From CALMEC01 sp964628685 (GTDB taxonomy: Bacteria; Actinomycetota; Thermoleophilia; Miltoncostaeales; Miltoncostaeaceae), in NCBI GenBank assembly GCA_964628685.1, contig CAZVNM010000002.1, forward strand, positions 1-64,000: DNA of 64,000 nucleotides. The letters are read 5' to 3'. Shown piece by piece: positions 23,308 through 31,481 of the stretch. Positions within the stretch are counted from its first letter, which is position 1, and each line of letters begins with the position of its first letter. Both the position numbers and the translations under genes were made by a program. The notes under the pieces are model-generated. The model made no database searches. It saw nothing but the letters and a program-made list of their open reading frames with translations, and was not told the DNA's origin.

Positions 23308-25449
23308 GTGATCCCCGCCCGCCGCATCGTGCTGACGTGTGCTGTCGCAGCCGCGCTCACCCCCGCGGGCGCGGTGGCCGCCGCCAAGCCCACGACCAGG
23401 GCGAAAACGAAGCCCCGTCCGGCCTCCGTGCTGGTGAAGGTCGCGCCGGGTCAGCACGCGACCGCCGCCCGGGCGCTCCGGGCCCGCGGCATCCGGATCA
23501 ACCGCCGCACCGGGGACGCGCTGCAGGTCGTGGCACGCACACCGGCGGTGCGGCGCACCATCGCCCGGCTGCCCGGGGTGGCCGCCGTCACGCCGCCCGC
23601 GTCGGCGTACCCGGACGCGATCATCGGACAGGGCCTCGACCGCACGGGTGCGTCGGCGCTCGCCGACGTCGGTCGCGGTGGGGCCGGCCTTCGCATCGCC
23701 ATCATCGACCTCGGCTTCGGCCAGGAGATCGCCCCACTCCAGGCCGCCGGCGAACTGCCGCCGTCCGCCCGTCTGCAGACGGCGTCGTTCGATCCGGCGG
23801 GCGGCCTGGCCGGCACAACCGCCTACGGGGGACCCACCGACCACGGGATGCTGGTCGCCCAGGCCGTCTACGACTACGCACCGCGTGCGAACTACCTGTT
23901 CGTCAGCTACCACACGCCGGACGACTTCGTCGCGGCGGTCAACTGGCTGGCCACCCAGAAGGTCGACATCGTCGTCCACTCCAACAACTTCCTGGAGGCG
24001 CCGTTCGACGGCACCTCCGGACCGGCGCAGGCCGTCGACCGGGCCGCGGCGGCGGGCATCCTCTGGTTCAACTCCGCCGGAAACTACGGTCAGAAGCACT
24101 GGCGCGGTCCCTGGGCGGACGCCGACGGCGACGACGAAATGGACTGGCCGACCGCCGGTCCCTGGATCATCGAGCGCACCGACAACTCGGCCCTCACCTA
24201 CCACCTCAGCTGGCGCAACGCGCCGGGCGCCGAGCCCAGCGACATCAACCTGGCCCTCGAGCGTCAACGCGACGACGGGGCATGGGAGGTCATCGCCCAA
24301 TCGACCGACCGTCAGGTGGACGGCGCGGCGTCCGCGGAGCGGATCAACGGCCTGCGCGGTGCCCCCGGCCGCTACCGGTTGCGTGCGATCCTCGTGAGCG
24401 GCCCGCCACCGGTCGACCTGGACCTCTACACCCGCGAGGACGAGATCAGCCGCTCGTTCGGCCAGGGCGACTTCTCCCCGGGCAGCGTGCCCACGCCCGC
24501 CGACGCGGACGGGTCGATCTCGGTGGGGGCCATCGACTGGCGCAGCAACAGCCTGGTCCGCTACTCGTCGCGCGGGCCGACCCCCGACGGCCGCCTGAAA
24601 CCCGACATCACGGCACCGACCGGCACCGCCATCGCCGGCGTGCAGGGCGACAGCCGCGACGTGGGCGGCACGTCGATCGCCGCGCCCAACGCGGCGGGTG
24701 CCACTGCCGTGCTCCTGTCGTCCATGCGCGCCGACGGCATCTTCCCGACACCCGACCAGGTGCGCGCGATCCTCGATCGCGACGCCCTCGACCTGGGTGA
24801 CCCCGGACCGGACACCACCTTCGGATCCGGACGCCTGCGGGTGGACCTGGAGCCGCCGACGGTCCGCCCGGTCACACCCGCCTTCCGCGGTCCGGTGCGT
24901 CGCGACGTCCGGCTGCAGGTGCAGGGGGCCGATCCGTCGGGCATCGCCGCCTACACGCTCCTGCTGGACGGGGTCGTGGTGCGGGAGGGACGGACGACGC
25001 GCGAGGACGTCACGGCGGTGCTCCCCACCCGGCGCTTCCCGGACGGCCGGCACATGGCGGAGGTCCATCTGGCGGATCCGGTCGGCAACCGTGCGGCCCG
25101 TCGCTGGCCCATCGTGATCGACAACACCCGCCCCGATGCGCGGGTGCGCATCCGGCCGGTGCCGAAGTTGGTCCTGCGCCCGTGGGCTCCCGAGGGTGCG
25201 CGCCGGCTTCGCAGGGTCGTCGTCCACACGAGCGCGTACGACCGCCTCAGCACGGGCCTGCGTCTGCGCGTGACGGTGCTGCGCAACGGCAAGCGGGTGG
25301 AGGACATCGAGCGGCCGATCCGCTCCGGGAGGACCTCGGCGGTGCTCACCGCACCGCTGAAGCGCGGTCCGCACCGGATCGCGGTGCGCGTGACCGATCA
25401 GGCCGGCAACGTCCGCACGGTCATCCAATCCGTCATGGTCCGCACCTGA
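23308..25449 (+). CDS. Secreted subtilase (peptidase family S8)
   Basis: 713 residues from GTG 23308, with a signal peptide (IVLTCAVAAALTPAGAVAAA). A propeptide-like section (PASVLVKVAPGQHATAARAL) comes before the catalytic domain. The Asp region is GLRIAIIDLGFG (D134). The His region is TDHGMLVAQAV (H179), where the usual HGTHVAG is altered. The oxyanion Asn is in FNSAGN (N259) and the Ser in GGTSIAAPNAAG (S456). The last 200 residues form one or two Ig-like beta domains (DPSGIAAYTLLLDGVVVREG). It likely digests protein outside the cell or acts on envelope proteins. Confidence 0.87.
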   Translation: MIPARRIVLTCAVAAALTPAGAVAAAKPTTRAKTKPRPASVLVKVAPGQHATAARALRARGIRINRRTGDALQVVARTPAVRRTIARLPGVAAVTPPASAYPDAIIGQGLDRTGASALADVGRGGAGLRIAIIDLGFGQEIAPLQAAGELPPSARLQTASFDPAGGLAGTTAYGGPTDHGMLVAQAVYDYAPRANYLFVSYHTPDDFVAAVNWLATQKVDIVVHSNNFLEAPFDGTSGPAQAVDRAAAAGILWFNSAGNYGQKHWRGPWADADGDDEMDWPTAGPWIIERTDNSALTYHLSWRNAPGAEPSDINLALERQRDDGAWEVIAQSTDRQVDGAASAERINGLRGAPGRYRLRAILVSGPPPVDLDLYTREDEISRSFGQGDFSPGSVPTPADADGSISVGAIDWRSNSLVRYSSRGPTPDGRLKPDITAPTGTAIAGVQGDSRDVGGTSIAAPNAAGATAVLLSSMRADGIFPTPDQVRAILDRDALDLGDPGPDTTFGSGRLRVDLEPPTVRPVTPAFRGPVRRDVRLQVQGADPSGIAAYTLLLDGVVVREGRTTREDVTAVLPTRRFPDGRHMAEVHLADPVGNRAARRWPIVIDNTRPDARVRIRPVPKLVLRPWAPEGARRLRRVVVHTSAYDRLSTGLRLRVTVLRNGKRVEDIERPIRSGRTSAVLTAPLKRGPHRIAVRVTDQAGNVRTVIQSVMVRT

Positions 25450-25563
25450 GTCGTACGGCGGGCGCCGCACGTCGTCGCGACGCCATCGTCGATGGGGGCT
25501 GGACTCGGGCGCGCGAATCACGCAAAATGTCCCCGGCATCACCAATGACCCAGGAGGAACCGA

Positions 25564-25764
25564 ATGCCGATCGACCCCGACGTCAAGAGCAAGCTGCGGG
25601 ACCGGATCTCGACCGCGAACAAGTCCAACGTGGACGAGATCATCGCCGAGGTCGAGGCGGCCCGTGAGGGCCTCGCCGAGGACGACAAGGACTACGCCCG
25701 CTCGGCCGGTTGGCTGGAGGACCTCGCCCACGTGAAGGGCGGCGGCGTCCCCGGCAAGTTCTAG
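25564..25764 (+). CDS. Small acidic soluble protein, unknown
   Basis: 66 residues with an ideal AGGAGG 5 nt before ATG 25564. It is helical and highly charged: PDVKSKLRDRISTANKSNVD, EIIAEVEAAREGLAEDDKDY, then a Gly-rich end (HVKGGGVPGKF). No family is recognised. It lies in a gene-poor stretch between the subtilase and a convergent histidine kinase, with its own hairpin after the stop. Confidence 0.7.
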   Translation: MPIDPDVKSKLRDRISTANKSNVDEIIAEVEAAREGLAEDDKDYARSAGWLEDLAHVKGGGVPGKF

Positions 25765-25777
25765 GAGTCCGTTCCGC

Positions 25778-25810
25778 GGGCCCGTTCGGTGCGCATGCGC
25801 CGGCGGGCCC
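25778..25810. terminator. Possible bidirectional terminator between convergent genes
   Basis: GGGCCCG (25778-25784) pairs with CGGGCCC (25804-25810) and the loop contains the palindrome GCGCATGCGC. It lies 14 nt past one stop and 31 nt from the other. There is no T run. Confidence 0.35.
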
Positions 25811-25840
25811 CGGATCCGCGCACGGTTCGATCCGGTGGGA

Positions 25841-27391
25841 TCATCTGGATCGGCCGTGGGACGTGGTCCATCCCCGGTCGGGTTCGGCGGGGATCGCATC
25901 CATCCGCTCGGTCGGTGCGGTGTCAACCGGCACCGTGATCACGAACCGGGCACCCGGATGCCATGCGGCATCCAACCGCGCATCGCCGCCGTGCGCACGG
26001 GCGATCGCCCGCGTGATCGCAAGCCCCAATCCCGATCCGCTCGCGGCACGCTCGGGACCGCTCACCGCCCGCTCGAAGATCGCCTCCCGCGCCTGCTGCG
26101 GCACCCCGGGACCGCGGTCGGACACCCAGAGTGACGCGGTCCGGCCGTCCGGATCGATGGTGGAGCCGATCTCGACGACGCTCTCGGGCGGCGCGTACCG
26201 GGCGGCGTTCTCCGCCAGGTTGAGAAGCGCCCGGATCAGGCGGTCGGCGTCGGCGGTGATGATGCCCACACCGATCACCGGATGCCAGACGGGGCCCTCG
26301 ATGTTCTGAACGCGGCGATGGACGTCGACCACGAGGTCGGCCAGATCGACGGGGCCGAGCTCGAGGAACGCCGGCTGCTCGGCGCGCGCCAGGAGGATGA
26401 GGTCGTTCACCATCCGGCCCATCCGGCCGATCTCGTCGGCGATCAGCGCCACCGTCTCGTCGACCTCATCCGGTTGCACCAGCCCGTCACGCAGCTGCTC
26501 CGCGTGGCCCCGCACGACGGTGAGTGGCGTCCGCAGGTCGTGTGCGGCGTCCGCCAGGAAGGTGCGCTGCGTCATCATCGTCGCGTCCAGCCGGTCGAGC
26601 GTCGAGTTGAACGTGCGGGCGAGCACCGCGATCTCGTCGTTGCCCCTCGGCTCCTCCAGGCGCTGTGACGTGTCGTGCGCGGTGATCTTCTGTGCGGTCG
26701 TGCTCATCCTGCGCAGCGGACGAAGGAGCAGCGCCGCCAGCCACCATGACGCCAGCGCCGTGAGCAGCACGGCCCACAGCCCGACGGTCTGGATGGTGCC
26801 GAGCGCATCGCTCACCGTCCGCTGCTCGTGACGCACGAACCGACCGACGACAAAGGTCCCGTTGCGTGCATCGCGCCGAAAGACGGGGACGGAGAGCATG
26901 CGGGCCGGGCCGAGGTCCGTCGCCAGCTCGAAGAACTCCGACCCGGTCCCACGTCCCACACGGTCGATCAGCTCGGCGTCGTCGGAGAGCTGGATCCCGT
27001 CGACCGGCGTCGACGTGGCCGCCAGTCGCCCGTTCGCGATCACGAACACCAGCTCGCCCTCGGCGAGCACCGAACGCTGGACGTAGGCGGTGCCGGCACG
27101 GGCCAGGTCGACGCTGAGCGGGGTTCCCCGGTCGTCGCGGGTGACCTCGACGAAGCGGCGGAACTCCTGGGATTCCTGCACCAGCTCCGAGCGGATGCGG
27201 TCGTCGAGCTGGCGGTGGAGGATCGAGCGGATGCCGATGCCCGCCGCCACGAGGACGATCGCGACGATCAGGACCAGTGCGGCCGCGAGCTTCGCGCGAC
27301 TCGACGATCCCAGGCGCGCCAGGGTGGCCCCGGCGGATCTCCTAGTCGTCGTCATCGTCGTCGTCGTCATCATCGTCGCCGTCGTCGTCAT
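25841..27391 (-). CDS. Sensor histidine kinase without an adjacent response regulator
   Basis: 516 residues if begun at ATG 27391. Transmembrane helices at about 34-54 and 202-223 frame an extracytoplasmic sensor of about 145 residues. HAMP follows, then the phospho-acceptor H284 in ADAAHDLRTPLT, the N box NLAENAARYA (391-400), DRGPG (425-429) and GSGLGLAI (452-459). It phosphorylates itself and then a partner aspartate, but no response regulator gene is near. The first 16 residues (repeats of Met and Thr) are read from the same GAC/GAT repeats that encode the poly-Asp tail of the upstream lipoprotein, in another frame. An internal start at 27358 is equally plausible. Confidence 0.88.
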   Translation of the reverse strand: MTTTATMMTTTTMTTTRRSAGATLARLGSSSRAKLAAALVLIVAIVLVAAGIGIRSILHRQLDDRIRSELVQESQEFRRFVEVTRDDRGTPLSVDLARAGTAYVQRSVLAEGELVFVIANGRLAATSTPVDGIQLSDDAELIDRVGRGTGSEFFELATDLGPARMLSVPVFRRDARNGTFVVGRFVRHEQRTVSDALGTIQTVGLWAVLLTALASWWLAALLLRPLRRMSTTAQKITAHDTSQRLEEPRGNDEIAVLARTFNSTLDRLDATMMTQRTFLADAAHDLRTPLTVVRGHAEQLRDGLVQPDEVDETVALIADEIGRMGRMVNDLILLARAEQPAFLELGPVDLADLVVDVHRRVQNIEGPVWHPVIGVGIITADADRLIRALLNLAENAARYAPPESVVEIGSTIDPDGRTASLWVSDRGPGVPQQAREAIFERAVSGPERAASGSGLGLAITRAIARAHGGDARLDAAWHPGARFVITVPVDTAPTERMDAIPAEPDRGWTTSHGRSR

Positions 27392-27755
27392 CGACGGGCG
27401 GGGGTGCCGGGGTCGGACGCGGCGCGGGAGCCGGTCGTGTGGGGCGCGGTGCCGGGGCCGGTCGTGTGGGGCGCGGTGCCGGGGCCGGTCGTGTGGGACG
27501 CGGCGCGGGCGTCGTCCGGCGCGGTGCCGGCGCCGTCCTCGGAGTCGACGGCCGCGGGCGCGGCGTCCTGGCCGGCGGTTGCGGGCGTCGTGTGGGGGCG
27601 GGCGTGGTGCGCGGCGGCGGCGTCACCTCCTGAGCCGTCGTCAGCACGATGGGGGGCACGTCCTTCGGGTCGCCGGACCCGCCGCAGCCCGCCAGGCCGG
27701 CGATGGCGGCCATCATGGCGAGCGCCGCCACCCAGATGTGCAGGACGCGCCTCAT
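27342..27755 (-). CDS. Lipoprotein with proline-rich stalk and poly-aspartate C-terminus
   Basis: 137 residues from ATG 27755. A lipoprotein signal peptide (HIWVAALAMMAAIAGLAGCGG) carries the lipobox LAGC, so the mature protein would be tethered to the outer face of the membrane. A short threonine-rich section (TTAQEVTPPPRTTPAPTRR) leads into repeats of APRPTRPAP, an extended stalk. The end is PPPV followed by sixteen residues that are all Asp except one Gly. Its start overlaps the kinase stop (ATGA) and its end overlaps the histidine kinase start. No enzymatic fold is visible. It could bind cations or basic peptides. Confidence 0.75.
   Translation of the reverse strand: MRRVLHIWVAALAMMAAIAGLAGCGGSGDPKDVPPIVLTTAQEVTPPPRTTPAPTRRPQPPARTPRPRPSTPRTAPAPRRTTPAPRPTRPAPAPRPTRPAPAPRPTRPAPAPRPTPAPPPVDDDDGDDDDDDDDDDD
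27431..27511. repeat. 27-bp in-frame repeats encoding the lipoprotein stalk
   Basis: Copies at 27431-27457 and 27458-27484 are identical and a third, from 27485 to about 27511, is diverged. The unit encodes nine residues (APRPTRPAP in the protein). In-frame length changes would alter the stalk without breaking the gene. Confidence 0.85.
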
Positions 27756-28567
27756 CGCGGTGGGAACGGGGTCCCGGTGATCTCGCCGAGCTGCGCTGCG
27801 ATCAGATCGAGGGTGGGACGGTCGTCGGGGTCGGGGAGGAGGCATCCGTCGATCAACTCTGCCAGTGGCGCGGACGATCCGTTGACCGCGAGACGGCTGG
27901 GGACCCAATCGGCCTCCCGTGTGCGGCGTTCGACCGGGAGTGCCGTTGCCCCCGTGACCACCTCGTGGAGCACCATGCCGAGGCCCCACACGTCGGCCGC
28001 GGCGTCCACCCGGCCACCCTCCACCTGCTCGGGCGCCATGTAGCACCAGGTGCCCACCCCGGGGGTGAGGCGACCCGGAGGTGCGGCGGAACTCAGGTCG
28101 ATCACCACGGCGCGCCCACCCTCGGCCACCACGTTTGACGGCTTCAGATCCAGGTGCAGAAGGCCGGCGGCATGGATGTGATGGATCGCCGACACCAGGT
28201 GCAGACCGAGCCATGCGGCGCTCTCGTGGTCGATCCCTGCCTCCGCATGCTCGATCAGGTGTCCGAGCGTCTCGCCGCTGAGCGTCTCCTGGACCACCAG
28301 CGGGCGCGGCGCGTCGATGACCTCGACCACCCGGACGATGTGCGGATGCGCCAACCGCGTCAGCCGACGCCCCTCACGCAAGAGCCGGGATCGGACCGAG
28401 CGGTCGTCCAGTCGATCGGGCCGCGGCGTCTTGAGGATGCACCGGCACATGCGGCGCTCGTCCCACGCGTCGAAGACGTCGAACAGGTTGCTGCGGTGCA
28501 GGCGTTCGAGGACGCGGTACCCGGGTGCGAGCATCGAACCGCGTCGCGGCCGGCGGATCATGTTCAC
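27752..28567 (-). CDS. Serine/threonine protein kinase-like protein with degenerate motifs
   Basis: 271 residues from GTG 28567, whose GTGA overlaps the stop of the ABC transporter gene; ATG 28561 is an alternative. The kinase fold is recognisable: LAPGYRVLERLHRSNLFDVF lacks the glycine-rich loop, the lysine strand is RCILKTP, the catalytic loop is HLDLKPSN in place of HRDLKPxN, the metal loop is VIDLSSA in place of DFG, and APEQ is intact. The catalytic Asp and Asn and the metal Asp are kept, so activity is possible. There is no membrane helix or PASTA domain, so it would act in the cytosol. Confidence 0.82.
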   Translation of the reverse strand: MNMIRRPRRGSMLAPGYRVLERLHRSNLFDVFDAWDERRMCRCILKTPRPDRLDDRSVRSRLLREGRRLTRLAHPHIVRVVEVIDAPRPLVVQETLSGETLGHLIEHAEAGIDHESAAWLGLHLVSAIHHIHAAGLLHLDLKPSNVVAEGGRAVVIDLSSAAPPGRLTPGVGTWCYMAPEQVEGGRVDAAADVWGLGMVLHEVVTGATALPVERRTREADWVPSRLAVNGSSAPLAELIDGCLLPDPDDRPTLDLIAAQLGEITGTPFPPR

Positions 28568-30426
28568 GATGCCGCCATCGCCGCGGGGGTCTCGTCGACC
28601 AGCGCGCCGTCGATCAGACGGACCACCCGGTCCGCATGGGCGACCATCTCGGAATCGTGCGTGATCATCAGCACCGTCCTGCCGTCGCGCAGATCGGTCA
28701 GCGGCGCCCGCAGACGCCCGCGTGCCGCGGTGTCCAGGCCGGTCGTCGGTTCGTCCAGCACGATGATCGGCGCGTCGTGGAGGAAGGCCCGGGCGATGGC
28801 GAGCTGCTGACGCTGCCCGCCGGACAGGCGCCGGCCGCGCTGGCCGACCACCGTGTCGAGGCCGTCCGGCAACGCAGCCAGGAGCCCCTCCGCACCGGCG
28901 CGTCGCAGCGCCGCCCGGATCTCGTCGTCGCTCGCGCCCGGACGGCCGATCTCGACGTTGCGCCGCACGGTTCCGTTGAACACGAGCGTCTCCTGAAGCA
29001 AGAGCGACACGTTGCGGCGAAGCGACGCCAACGACAGCGACCGGATGTCGGTCTCGTCGATCATGACCACACCCGAGTCCGGGTCGTGGAACCGCACGAG
29101 GAGTTTCGCGATCGTGGACTTGCCCGAGCCGTTCGCGCCGACGAGTGCAACGCACTCACCCGGCCGCAGGACGAGGGACGCATCGTCGAGCGTGGGCGTC
29201 GCGACACCCGGGTAGGTGAAGGTCACGTCGTTCAGACGGACCTGCCCGATCGCACGGCCGAGGTCGGTGGCCTGCGGGGCCTCCTCGACGCCGTCCGGCT
29301 CATCCAGGATCTCGACGACGCGTTCGGCCGACGCGGCGGCCGTGAAGATGGAGTTGACGATGGCGCCCAGCTCCCGCACCGGACTGTAGAGCTGCCCCAG
29401 GTACGCGAGGAACACCAGCATCCCGCCGAGCGTCAGGCGGCCGTCCGCCACCGCCCAGGTTCCCAGCCCGATGACCACCAGCGAGACCGAGAGCTCGATC
29501 ACGTCGACGATCGGGCTGAAGACCGACCGGATGCGGGCGGCGGCGAGTTCGGCGCGCAGGATCCCGCGCCCCTCCCGATGGAAGCGCTCGGCCTCGTCGT
29601 CCTCCACGCCGTACGCCGAGACCAGCGCCAGGTTGGCGAGGCTCTCCTCACCCACCGACGTGAGCCCGCCCGCGCGGCGCTTGGCCTCACGGCTCGCGCG
29701 CCGCGACCACTTCGCGAAGTGGTGGGCGAGCGCCCAGAGGATCGGGGCCACGACGAGCGACACGACCGCCAGGAGCCAGTCCAGGTACACCAGCACCCCG
29801 ACGAACACCAGGATCCGGACGACCGCCGACAGCGTCTGGGCCACGCCCTGCAGGACGATCCCCTCCACGTTGTCGACGTCGCGGGTCACGCGGGCCAGCG
29901 TGTCGCCCATGTGACGGTGCTCCAGGCTGTCCGGCGCGGCCCGCTGCAGACGCCGAAACACGTGGGTGCGCACGTCCAGGACGAACCGCTCGCCGACCCA
30001 AGCGGCCAGATAATCGTCCACGAACATGAGCAACCCGCGGACCACGACGATGCCGATCGTCACCGCGGCGATCCACGCCAGCGGCCCCAGATCGCGCGGA
30101 ACCAGGACATCGTCCACGACCAGCTTGAACATCCAGATCTCGGCCGCCTCGATCACCGGGATCAGCAGCGCGACGACGAGCCCCACCGCGATCCACCAGC
30201 GGTACGGACGCGCCATCGGCCAGAAACGTCGGAAGACGTCCCGCACCCGCAGGGCGTTCGCGTTGGCGACGAGCGCAGGCTCCTCGCCCTCCGGGGTCTC
30301 GAGCAACCCCGAGAACAGCGAACGACCCCGCGTGGTGCGGGGCCGCTCCTGGCCGTCCCGTTGGGGTGGGCGCCGCCCACCGTCACCGGGACCGGCCGCC
30401 ACCTCGTCTGTGAGGTCGCTCGTCAC
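28564..30426 (-). CDS. ABC exporter, fused membrane and ATPase domains (MsbA/LmrA type)
   Basis: 620 residues. A 65-residue soluble N-terminus precedes six membrane helices (the first at 76-94, WWIAVGLVVALLIPVIEAA), the coupling helices, and a nucleotide-binding domain with Walker A GANGSGKST (430-438), signature LSGGQ (534-538), Walker B IIVLDEP (554-560) and the H-loop THD at about 589. There is no C39 peptidase domain. It works as a homodimer to export lipids, drugs or peptides. The start is GTG 30426, 8 nt after the Arg-rich microprotein gene. The kinase gene is translationally coupled behind it. Confidence 0.93.
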   Translation of the reverse strand: MTSDLTDEVAAGPGDGGRRPPQRDGQERPRTTRGRSLFSGLLETPEGEEPALVANANALRVRDVFRRFWPMARPYRWWIAVGLVVALLIPVIEAAEIWMFKLVVDDVLVPRDLGPLAWIAAVTIGIVVVRGLLMFVDDYLAAWVGERFVLDVRTHVFRRLQRAAPDSLEHRHMGDTLARVTRDVDNVEGIVLQGVAQTLSAVVRILVFVGVLVYLDWLLAVVSLVVAPILWALAHHFAKWSRRASREAKRRAGGLTSVGEESLANLALVSAYGVEDDEAERFHREGRGILRAELAAARIRSVFSPIVDVIELSVSLVVIGLGTWAVADGRLTLGGMLVFLAYLGQLYSPVRELGAIVNSIFTAAASAERVVEILDEPDGVEEAPQATDLGRAIGQVRLNDVTFTYPGVATPTLDDASLVLRPGECVALVGANGSGKSTIAKLLVRFHDPDSGVVMIDETDIRSLSLASLRRNVSLLLQETLVFNGTVRRNVEIGRPGASDDEIRAALRRAGAEGLLAALPDGLDTVVGQRGRRLSGGQRQQLAIARAFLHDAPIIVLDEPTTGLDTAARGRLRAPLTDLRDGRTVLMITHDSEMVAHADRVVRLIDGALVDETPAAMAAS

Positions 30427-30434
30427 CGGGTCAC

Positions 30435-30578
30435 TCAGGTGTCGCTGTTGCGACGCCGGACGATGCGACGACGGCGCCGGATGCGGCGACGGCGACGACG
30501 CGGACGGTCGCTCGTGTCGCTGGTACCCCGACCGTGCGAGGTGCGAGCGGGAAGAACCTGACCAAACTTGACGGACAT
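30435..30578 (-). CDS. 47-residue microprotein with poly-arginine C-terminus
   Basis: From ATG 30578, with CAGGAG 6 nt upstream. The first half (MSVKFGQVLPARTSHGRG, then TSDTSDRP) is polar and leader-like. Residues 27-43 are Arg, interrupted only by Ile at three places and a Val (RRRRRRIRRRRRIVRRR), then NSDT. It ends 8 nt before the ABC exporter gene, so it heads the operon. No relative is known to me. The alternative view is that it is a leader ORF or a chance run of CGx codons, but the good ribosome-binding site and spacing argue for translation. Confidence 0.6.
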   Translation of the reverse strand: MSVKFGQVLPARTSHGRGTSDTSDRPRRRRRRIRRRRRIVRRRNSDT

Positions 30579-30718
30579 CTCGTGCTCCTGACGTTGGGAG
30601 GCATTGCAGTCACCGTGCGGTGATGCGAAGCACACTAGGAACGCCGCCTGAGACGACCGTGAGGCGGGGATGAGAGGGTTCTCATCGGGTCCCGCCACTC
30701 CGGCTCGGGCCACTCCGG

Positions 30719-31458
30719 CTCGGATCTTTCGTCGACGGTCGCGCTGCCTTGATGGGTCGACGATCCTCCCCGGTTCCTGGGTGCGGCGGAGAACCTTCGG
30801 TTCCAGCGCCGGACCTGTGACGCCTGCGTTCTGCGGCACGACTCTCGGTCGACCTCCGTCGAGGTTCGGTTAGAGAAGCCAACGACGGCAGGCACGTGGG
30901 TTCGCCTGGTCGGCGAACGCGGCGGCGCCCTTCGGCGCCCCCGCAACCGCCTCATGTGGCTCGACGCCCCCGGGCTCGGATCTTTCGGTTGACGGGGCCG
31001 TTGTTCTTGATGGTTCGGCGATCCTCCCCGGTTCCTGGGTGCGGCGGGGAACCTTCGGTTCAGGCGCCGGACCTGTGACGCGTCCGTTCCGCGGCACGAC
31101 TTTCGGTCGACCTCTGTCGAGGTTCGGTTAGAGAAGCCAACGACGGCAGGCACGTGAGTTCGCCTGGTCGGCGAACGCGGCGGCGCCCTTCGGCGCCCCC
31201 GCAACCGCCTCATGTGGCTCGACGCCCCCGGGCTCGGATCTTTCGGTTGACGGGGCCGTCTTCCTTGATGGGGGCGCGATCCTCCCCGGTTCCTGGGTGC
31301 GGCGGGGAACCTTCGGTTCAGGCGCCGGACCTGTGACGGTCGCGTTCTGGGGGATGACTCTGGGGCGACCTCTGTCGACGGTTCGTTACGGCAGTCGTTG
31401 ACGGCAGGCACGTGGGTTCGCCTGGTCGGCGAACTCAGGGGGCGCCCTTCGGCGCCCC
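30719..31458. repeat. Three-copy 256-258 bp tandem repeat
   Basis: Copies start at 30719, 30975 and 31233 with CTCGGATCTTTCG. Copies 1 and 2 are very similar; copy 3 diverges in its last third. Each unit contains the inverted repeat GTTCGCC-tggtc-GGCGAAC, the hairpin GGCGCC-cttc-GGCGCC and GGTTCC/GGAACC arms. The short plus-strand ORFs of 60 codons inside copies 1-2 and 2-3 are by-products of the repeat. The array fills almost all of the 900 bp between the microprotein operon and the AraC gene, and might include the operon promoter. Confidence 0.9.
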
Positions 31459-31481
31459 TACGTGCCACGGGCGTCCTCGCC

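Noticed and set aside
28564..30426. Peptidase-containing bacteriocin exporter
   Set aside because: No C39 peptidase domain is present; the N-terminal 65 residues lack its Cys and His motifs.
30896..31336. Two 60-codon plus-strand ORFs with nearly identical products
   Set aside because: They are duplicated only because the 258-bp repeat is duplicated. They lack ribosome-binding sites and have Pro/Arg-rich products typical of GC-rich shadow frames.
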